Shown here piece by piece: positions 57,257-64,000 of a stretch of 64,000 nucleotides of DNA (position 1 is its first letter; every line of letters begins with the position of its first letter). This stretch comes from Nannobrachium achirus (lineage: Eukaryota; Chordata; Actinopteri; Myctophiformes; Myctophidae), in contig OY997642.1 in assembly GCA_963921795.1 (NCBI GenBank), forward strand, positions 64,437,640 to 64,501,639, read 5' to 3'. Position numbers and translations under genes: made by a program. Under the pieces are notes generated by a model. The model did not search any database. It was not told where the DNA came from and saw only the letters and a program-made list of their open reading frames with translations.

Positions 57257-57862
57257 GCAAGACTCAGCATATTACAATAACTCACTCATTACCTGAAGTC
57301 CGCTGCGTCTGTGATGTGGCGCGGTGCATGAAGAATTAATCCAGTATTTTTTGGTGAGAAGTTGAAAAAGGGGAACGCAAAATAGTCATTATTCATTGGT
57401 TTGCTTTGCTTAGAATGGAATACCATAGCCTAATGGTTTAATTTAACTTTGCGGAGAGGAGAGCTGTTGCAACTCCGACAGGCCAGCTAGGGTACCAGCC
57501 CAGGTGCGACGACTTGTGCGTAATTAGACATTTTTAAAAGGCTTTCATATAGACTACTCCTGACATTTTTCAAATGAGGTTTGTGCTAATAGATCACTGG
57601 GCTATTTTCTGGGTTTTAATTAGGCCTACAGCAACACAAATAATAATAATACATTTTCGGTTTGTCTGACAGACTGACACTATATGCAGCAGGGGAAGGG
57701 GAGCAGAGGAGGGGGTGCTATGACATCATCGCACTCTCCCTCACGGCCGAATTCCGTTGCGAAACTGATGCGAAACCGCAGAAATGCACTTTCAGAGCCG
57801 AATTCCGAAAAGTATCGGTTAGGGTCATGAAACCGCGTCTCCGTGTGTCAAAATGGCCGAAT

Positions 57863-59610
57863 CAATAGTAAAAACTATCGTCTACAAAAAAATCGACCTC
57901 ATGTAATGACCCCCTTAATGTTCTAAACCACCTAAAACTCTCCCCACATATTTCACAACTGTATGGTTTTTCTCCAGTGTGGCTGCGCTGATGACCTTTT
58001 AATTGTCCTAACTGAGGAAAACACTTCCCACATGTTTTACAACTGTATGGTTTCTCTCCAGTGTGGATGCGCCGATGACCTTTTAATGACCCATAAGTAG
58101 TAAAACACTTCCCACATGTTTCACAGCTGTATGGCTTCTCTCCCGTATGGAGGCGCTGATGGTTTTTTAATGTTCCATTATGAGTAAAACACTTCCCACA
58201 TGTTTCACAGCTGTATGGTTTCACTCCAGTATGGATGCGCTGATGTTTTTTTACTTTTCCAGGCTCTGTAAAATACTTCCCACATATTTCACAACTGAAT
58301 GGCTTCTCTCCAGTATGGACGTGCTGATGCAGTTTTAAATTTCTTTTCTCTGTAAAACACTTTCCACATATTTCACAACTGAAACGTTTTTCTGCGGGAC
58401 TGCTCTCCAGTATGGATGCGTTTATGTTTTTTTAATGTTCCAGACTCAGTGAAACACTTCCCACATGTTTCACAGCTGAAAGGCTTCTCTCCAGTATGCC
58501 TGCGCAAATGTATTTTCAAGTTTCCAGACTGATTAAAACACTTCCCACATATTTCACACTTGCATGGCTTCTCTCCAGTATGGATGCGCTGATGTACTTT
58601 TAAATGGTCTTTCTTATTAAAACACTTCCCACATGTTTCACAACTGAAAGGTTTTTCTCCAGTATGGATGCGCTGGTGAGTTTTTAAATGGTGACTGTAG
58701 GTAAACCTTTTCCCACACTGGTCACAGCTGTAAGGCTTCTCTCCAGTATGGATGCGCTGGTGAAGGTTGAGTTTACGACTGAAGGCAAACTTTTCCCCAC
58801 ACTGGTCACAGCTGTAAGCCTTCTCACCGGTATGGAAGAGCTTGTGAGCTTTTAAGTGTGAATACTGAGTAAAACACTTCCCACATGTTTCACAGCTGAA
58901 AGGCTTCACTCCATCGTGAATTCTCTTGTGTATCTCAAGGGTGTCTTTCCGATTAAAACATTTCCGACACTGGTCACAGCGGTAAGGCTTTACTCCACTG
59001 TGAATTCTCTTGTGTTCCTTAAGTCCACTATTCTGCTTGAAGCTTTTCCCACACTGATCACAGCAGTAAGGCTTCTCTACAGAGTGAATCTTCTTGTGTG
59101 TCGTAAGTTTAGACATTAGAGTGAAGCTTTTCCCACATTGTTCACAGCAATAAGGTTTCTCTCCAGTATGCATGCGCTGATGAATTTTCAATTCATCAAA
59201 TCTAATAAAGCGCTTCCCACACATTTCACAGCTGAATGGTTTAAATCCTGTGTGAATTCTATTGTGTTTTACGAGGTTAGTCAGGCAAGAGAATCTTTTA
59301 CCACAATGGTCACAGCAGTAAGGCTTCTCTCCAGTATGAATTCTCTTGTGTACTTTAAGATGAGACATGAAGGCAAACCTTTTCCCACATTGGTCACAGC
59401 TGTAAGGCTTCTCTCCAGAGTGAGTTCTCATGTGGTGTTTGAGGTGACCAGTTTGAGTGAAGGTTTTCCCACACTCCTCACAACTATAGGGTTTCTCTCC
59501 AGTGTGAATTCTATGGTGTACTTTGAGATGGCTAACTGATGTGTAGTTTTGTCCACATTGTTCGCAGCAGTGACGCTTTGCTTTAACTGAGGACTGAGTA
59601 GGACAGGTTT
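57863..59610 (-). pseudogene. C2H2 zinc-finger exon (about 19 fingers), frame-shifted after finger 14
   Basis: Acceptor CTGTTTCAG before 59610; starts TCPTQSSVKAKRHCCEQCG. Fourteen fingers are in frame to about 58400, then HTGEQSRRKTFQL and a stop ending at 58373. The paralogue at 30.7 kb has ACTGGAAAGAGCAGT where this gene has ACTGGAGAGCAGT: 2 bp are missing. Below the shift another five fingers and a partial one remain open in the second frame to 57863, ending WFRTLRGSLHEVDFF. It could be a pseudogene or make a truncated 14-finger protein, since 14 fingers is also what the paralogue has. No KRAB or SCAN. Confidence 0.8.
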
Positions 59611-59688
59611 CTGAAACAGAAAAACAACACACTGGTAAGAGCCGGCTTAACACATCAATCTGATTTAATTTCACAGTTTCCAAAGTCA

Positions 59689-59724
<36 letters not shown>

Positions 59725-59970
59725 CTTCGTTGTCGGGTGGAAACCTTGTTTCTCCAAGTTTCAAATTTGTACGTTCTTTCGCAAGTAAAGCCCTGCTTCA
59801 TCATACAAGGCTGTCTCACAAAAGTAGTGAAAACAGCAGATCTACAAGCACACAAAGCCTCTTGTGTAGATTGTGTAGATCGGCTGTTTTCACTGTTTAA
59901 ATAATTTTTAAAATGTTGAATGCAAAACGAACGTTTTTTGGACATACAAGGTTTTCACCCGACAACGACG
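59725..59970. mobile_element. MITE in an AT microsatellite, with a hairpin repeat at its centre
   Basis: CGTTGTCGGGTGGAAACCTT at left and AAGGTTTTCACCCGACAACG at right are inverted. Both flanks are (AT)n (59698-59724 and 59971-59996), consistent with a TA or AT target. The dispersed hairpin (59827-59895, GTGAAAACAGCAGATCTACA and its inverse) occupies the middle. Confidence 0.8.
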
Positions 59971-60675
59971 ATATATATATATATTATATATATATAGGGT
60001 GCAACGGTTCACACAATTCACGGTTCACAAAATTCACGGTTCGATATTTTGCTGTCACAATATTTTGTACTTTGAACCAGAGATTGCGTTAGACCGGGAA
60101 TTGCCGGATTTGACCGATTTTTAATGACAAAGACCGGAAAATATAAACCTCATCGGACATAAGGACTGATTGAAAATGACACGGCAGTTCATTAATATCA
60201 CCGCAAATCCCTCTCTCTCTCTTTCCAAATGTCTCTCTCTCTCTCTCTCTCTCTCCCTCATCACTCTCTCACATGCACGTTTAGTTGCACAAAAACACAC
60301 GGGTTAAGCTACACTTTTTCCTGTTAATAATAACCTGTGTGAAATAAGCTGCATTGGGAGGTAAGCGGGAGACACTTTATTGTGAAGGTAAGACAGGAAA
60401 CGATAGTTGTTGCTGGGTTGGCCCTAGTTGTCGGTTTGTTATGTTGTCGCTAAACTCTGTGAGCTGCATTGGTTTGGAATACGAGGGAGCAGTTTAAGTT
60501 ATACATGTTGAATGGACAGCCAAAACAAGTTGTATTATCAGAATAGTTTAGCCTATACATTAATTTGCGAACGGGGGCGCTGGGGAGAGAGAGAAGACAG
60601 CAGTCCATTTCAGCGTCATCAGTGCAGCTGTTAACCCATGGGAATTATGGAAGGCACGCAGGACAACTAACTAGA

Positions 60676-61750
60676 GATGTTACCGATCAATCGGCAATGG
60701 ATCGGATCGGGCCGATCAAAGCGTGATCGGCGATAATCAGTGGTTTAGATCAAAAGGTAAATTCACCGATCCGATCCGATCGGTGTATCCGATCAACCAG
60801 CCGTTCAGTATGCCCACTTGAGGCCATTTTGGGGTATTGATTTCCACAGTGCTGAAGGAATAATTAGTTACTGCTATGATAATAAATACATAGTAATGCT
60901 GGTAAATAACTATAAGGCAAATATATAAATGAATTCATGAGTGAATGAATGAATTAAAGTTAACTCATTTAGTGCCACCCCTTTCACCACTAGAGGGCGC
61001 CCAGTGGCCAGAGAAAATCCCATAGAGATATGCTGGTATATGCAGAAGCCCTGCAGCCATGACTTGCCTGAACACTTTCCTTTGTGCATGACTGCATGTA
61101 CAGGAAGAGGATGAAGTTAGCTTGAAGTTAGCTATTGGCTACCAAGCATTTTAGAAGCCTTATTTTCGTCAACTTAGCCATGATTAAACCTTGCACACCT
61201 CATGCATGGGAAAAAAACAGAGAAGAATGAGCTCTGAAAAATCCAATGCAATCCTGGATTGCATTGGAGTGGATTTGTGCAGTTTGTTCACAGCTTTCAA
61301 ACAAAAAAATCCGATTGGAAATCCGTTCAGGCATTCTTGAGATAATCGCCATTATGTTTTACATGTTATGTAAACAAACATGGCTGCCCTGTATGTTAGA
61401 TGGGGTTGTATGGGGGTGGAACATGCAAAATCGCAATTGAAATCATGTTCACCAGATTTGATGGGGTCCAAAAAAAAAAAAAAAAAAATCAAAAAAAATG
61501 TTTTCAAAAAAAAAAAAATTTTTTTTTTTTTTTTTTTTATATCCCGAACTTGTTCGGGATAGGCACCCTGTGATACGATCATATATCCCGAACTAATTCG
61601 GGATAGGCACTCAATGAGTTAAAACATTAACATTTAGAAAATATAAATAATAACTTGATCGGATCGGTGATTGATCAGTATCGGGTGATCAAACTTTTGT
61701 GATCGGTGCTCGCTGATCGGTTCCAAAAAACCTGATCGGACCATCCCTAC
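60676..61750. mobile_element. hAT MITE split by a TTAA element
   Basis: TAGAGATGTTACCGATCAAT at left and CCTGATCGGACCATCCCTA at right are the ends of the element seen whole at 34697-34865, in inverse orientation. The target duplication is unclear. Confidence 0.75.
60964..61618. mobile_element. TTAA-target element (655 bp), innermost
   Basis: TTAA then CTCATTTAGTGCC at left; GGCACTCAATGAG then TTAA at right. The interior is inverse to part of 41255-41674. Contains A and T homopolymers (61470-61538) and a repeated TATCCCGAACT(T/A). Confidence 0.85.
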
Positions 61751-62373
61751 TAACAACCCATATAAAACAAACATTGTACACTCGATTGAAGTTCTTTATG
61801 AGTAGATGTTATGGAAACTGTACAAGATCACCACCAAAGCCTTTACAACCTTCCCACAGTTGCATAACAGAGATGCATGGACGCACTATCGTGACCACTC
61901 GACCATACCAGTGATAGTCTATAATTGATTAATTTCTGGACAGATGAATCTATCAACCTATGAAACATTTGCGCAGACCCCACTTTTAGACTATTTCTCA
62001 TTATTCTGTACATGTGTTGGCCTCGATGCAACAGAAACAACTTGTTATGAAACCATGCAGTATGCGTGCAAACACACAGCCTGAGCCTGCGCGAGAATAG
62101 TCCAATATAAATTAATTCCCTTATGCAAGATGAAGCTGTATCTTTTTTGTACAGCCTACTACTCCTTTACATTCAATTCGTTTAGTCCCAACTATACAAC
62201 AGGACTTAAACTGTTGTTATTGGCTATGTTTTTGCACCTGCTTGTCATCAATGCATTACAATTATTATGTCCGGTATTTTTATCAGATGTCCGATACATT
62301 TTAATCATGCCGGTCACGGTGACCGGCTGTTAAAAATCCTAGCGCGACCTCTGATATATATATATATATATAT

Positions 62374-64000
62374 AGTTTCATGACGGTAAAGTTCACTGGT
62401 ACAAGGTCTACCTACTAAAAGGAGATAGAAAAGACTACGCTTATTTCCACAGGAAACCATTAAAGTATCTCATATAACATTGAATGACAGACGAATAGAA
62501 CACAGTACTATGCAGTAGATATAGTCAGTAAAAAATACATAAATGAAAGAACAAAATACAGTAAGTCAAAACAAACAGAAAGTATATACAAAGAAGGGGC
62601 AGGGAAGGGTAGGGCTGGGCTGGGCTAGGTTTGTTTGAAGGGGCAGGGGAGGGTATGGCTGGGCTGGGCTAGGTTTGTTTTTACCAGTTGCGAACGGCTG
62701 CTGCCTGTAAGTAGTTTTTCAGCGATTTTAAAGGATGCTAGTGATCACACTCCTTTAAGACCTTCGGTAAGGTATTCCACATTTTTGTGGTATAGCAGAA
62801 TAACGAGTTTGACCCTTTCTTTGAGTTGACTCTGGGTTGAACGTGATCTGTGGCGCTGCCTCTGGTGTTGTAATTGTGGACATCCTTAACGTTTTTAAGG
62901 TATTTTGCCAGGTACATGGGTATCTTAGTGGTGTAGTGTATCTTGTACACCTGGGGCCAGTTGCACCACCAGAACGTAAGTCCTGCCCTAAGTTAGGGAG
63001 TAAAGTCCTTACTAGAGGCTTAGTAACTACTAGTTAGTTTGTAACTAAGTGAGTTACTAACAGGTGTTGCACCACGACTTCTTAAGGCATAACGTAACTA
63101 GTAATGCGTAGACTGTTCCTAAAGCAATGTATAGTCGCATAAAATGACGTCATAGCTCCCGAATCCAATGAAAGCGAACTGTTTCTAGTAAAGGAAATAA
63201 AGCTTGTATCGTCTTTTGTCAACAGAGACCTCCGTCTCTCCACTGGCATGTGCAGTACAGTACACAAGTCACTGATATGCGTGCACAGGGCGAGTGCATC
63301 CCTGCGCAGCGCACTGCCCTGCAAACGGATTGTATCCCCCGTTGTGTAACGCAGAGCGACGCATATTTGGAGACACAGGGGAAGAGAGCGCACCGTTCAA
63401 TTCGCTGTTGTGCTTTGCAGTGGTTGAAAAGTACTCAAATGAATTAAAAAAGTATCAATCCTTCAATATAGAAATATCTATTAATAGCAGACACATTGTG
63501 AGCTTGTAGATCGGCTATTTTCAAATGGCCGAATAGGGCTATATATAGGGCTTAACGTATGTTTTAAACAGATGGGTCGTTTCATTGTTGAATTAATTAA
63601 ATAGCCGATATAATGTGTCTGCCACGTTAGTAGTGAAGTTGCTCTACTCCCATAGAGATAAGTTACTTAGTAAAGGCTTAGTGCTGCCCAAGGGGTGATG
63701 TAAATATTTAGTTGTTACTTAGAGATACGTAAGAACTAATTTGTGTGGTGCAACACCTGACATTTTAGTAATGCGTAAGTCTTGACTTAGAAGCCATTTA
63801 CGTTACAACTAGGCTACGTTATAACTTAGTAACAGCTGGTGCAACCCCGCCCAGGCCCATTGCAAGTTGCAGTACTCTGTCATCTACTCTGAGCCACCCC
63901 ACTCCTAACTGGTGAGTAGCGGTGAGGTGAGTCTGATAGGGAAGGTTAAGCAGGACCCTAATTTGTTTATTTTGGGTTGTTTGGAGTTTAGTTTTTAGGG
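62374..64000 (-). mobile_element. CR1/L2-type LINE 3' region, split by a Harbinger-like element
   Basis: The reverse complement repeats the 3' UTR and C-terminal frame of 44671-45655 (VYKIHYTTKIPMYLAKYLKN, YNTRGSATDHV). The reading continues beyond 63852 to the right edge. The extreme 3' tail is missing at the AT repeat near 62372. Confidence 0.85.
62954..63851. mobile_element. Harbinger-like element (898 bp) inside the LINE
   Basis: GGGCCAGTTGCACCACCAGA at left and CAGCTGGTGCAACCCCGCC at right are inverted ends. Flanks CTG (62951-62953) and CAG (63852-63854) lie in the LINE target GCCTGGTGTAC, which is intact near 45030. A CWG target fits PIF/Harbinger. It has a hairpin half-copy at 63492-63528. 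No transposase. Confidence 0.75.

Larger units (their letters stand above)
60078..62353. mobile_element. Outer element of a nest, CAGAG termini
   Basis: CAGAGATTGCGTTAGACCGG at left and CCTAGCGCGACCTCTG at right are inverted at about 12 of 16 positions. CAGAG ends resemble hAT, but a target duplication is not visible beside the AT repeat. It contains the next two elements. Confidence 0.45.

Noticed and set aside
1-64000. Retrovirus, LTR retroelement or Polinton copies
   Set aside because: No long direct terminal repeats, primer-binding sites or gag, integrase, envelope or capsid-like frames were recognised. The reverse-transcriptase pieces belong to LINEs and a Penelope-like element.

Overview
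The window looks like intergenic and intronic DNA of a ray-finned fish. Host exons have GT/AG splice borders, the zinc-finger and butyrophilin-like exons are of fish type, and most of the sequence is transposon-derived. That material is mainly small hAT, PIF/Harbinger and TTAA-target DNA elements, LINE 3' ends, a Penelope-like element, tRNA-derived SINEs, minisatellites and microsatellites. I see no bacterial features, CRISPR arrays, rRNA or convincing tRNA genes, and no retrovirus or LTR element. Species cannot be fixed from the sequence.

Host genes. (1) 1-5.9 kb, minus strand: a butyrophilin/MOG-like immunoglobulin gene with a signal-peptide exon (5813-5873) and a V-set exon (3924-4265), both phase 1. 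A nearly identical second V-set exon (1-104) runs off the left edge. (2) 30.3-36.7 kb, minus strand: a C2H2 zinc-finger gene. One exon (36393-36704) encodes a tandem array of SUMO-consensus decapeptides. It joins in frame to an exon with 14 zinc fingers (30348-31649). (3) 53.9-59.6 kb, minus strand: a paralogous zinc-finger gene (57863-59610), shifted out of frame after finger 14, plus vestiges of a third unit (53936-53990 and 56085-56165).

Repeats, left to right. 0.4-1.35 kb is a Tx1-like LINE ORF1 remnant. 6.9-10.8 kb holds two Penelope-like pieces; the larger carries a hammerhead-like motif and two inverted-repeat insertions. 11.1-11.9 kb is a minisatellite. 12.4-16.9 kb has short elements and a diverged composite repeat. 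18.7-28.3 kb is an inverted duplication broken by hAT, LINE and SINE insertions whose empty sites survive in the partner arm. 28.7-30.2 kb is a fold-back. 32.7-33.6 kb is an array of CCATATATGG motifs. 34-38.5 kb has further hAT, Harbinger and inverted-repeat elements. 39.2-44.7 kb contains an inverted repeat plus a recent 1.23-kb tandem duplication. 44.7-45.7 kb and 62.4-64 kb are CR1/L2-type LINE ends. 50.3-51.6 kb is a large hAT. 59.7-62.4 kb has nested elements.

A hairpin repeat of about 75 bp, with arms containing CTACAAGCTCACAA, is scattered across the window in at least 15 full or half copies. The best candidates for undescribed biology are this hairpin family, the SUMO-motif array beside the zinc fingers, the CArG-box-like satellite, and remnants of an uncharacterised multicopy gene family (24.3-24.9, 40.6, 42.3 and 43.5 kb).
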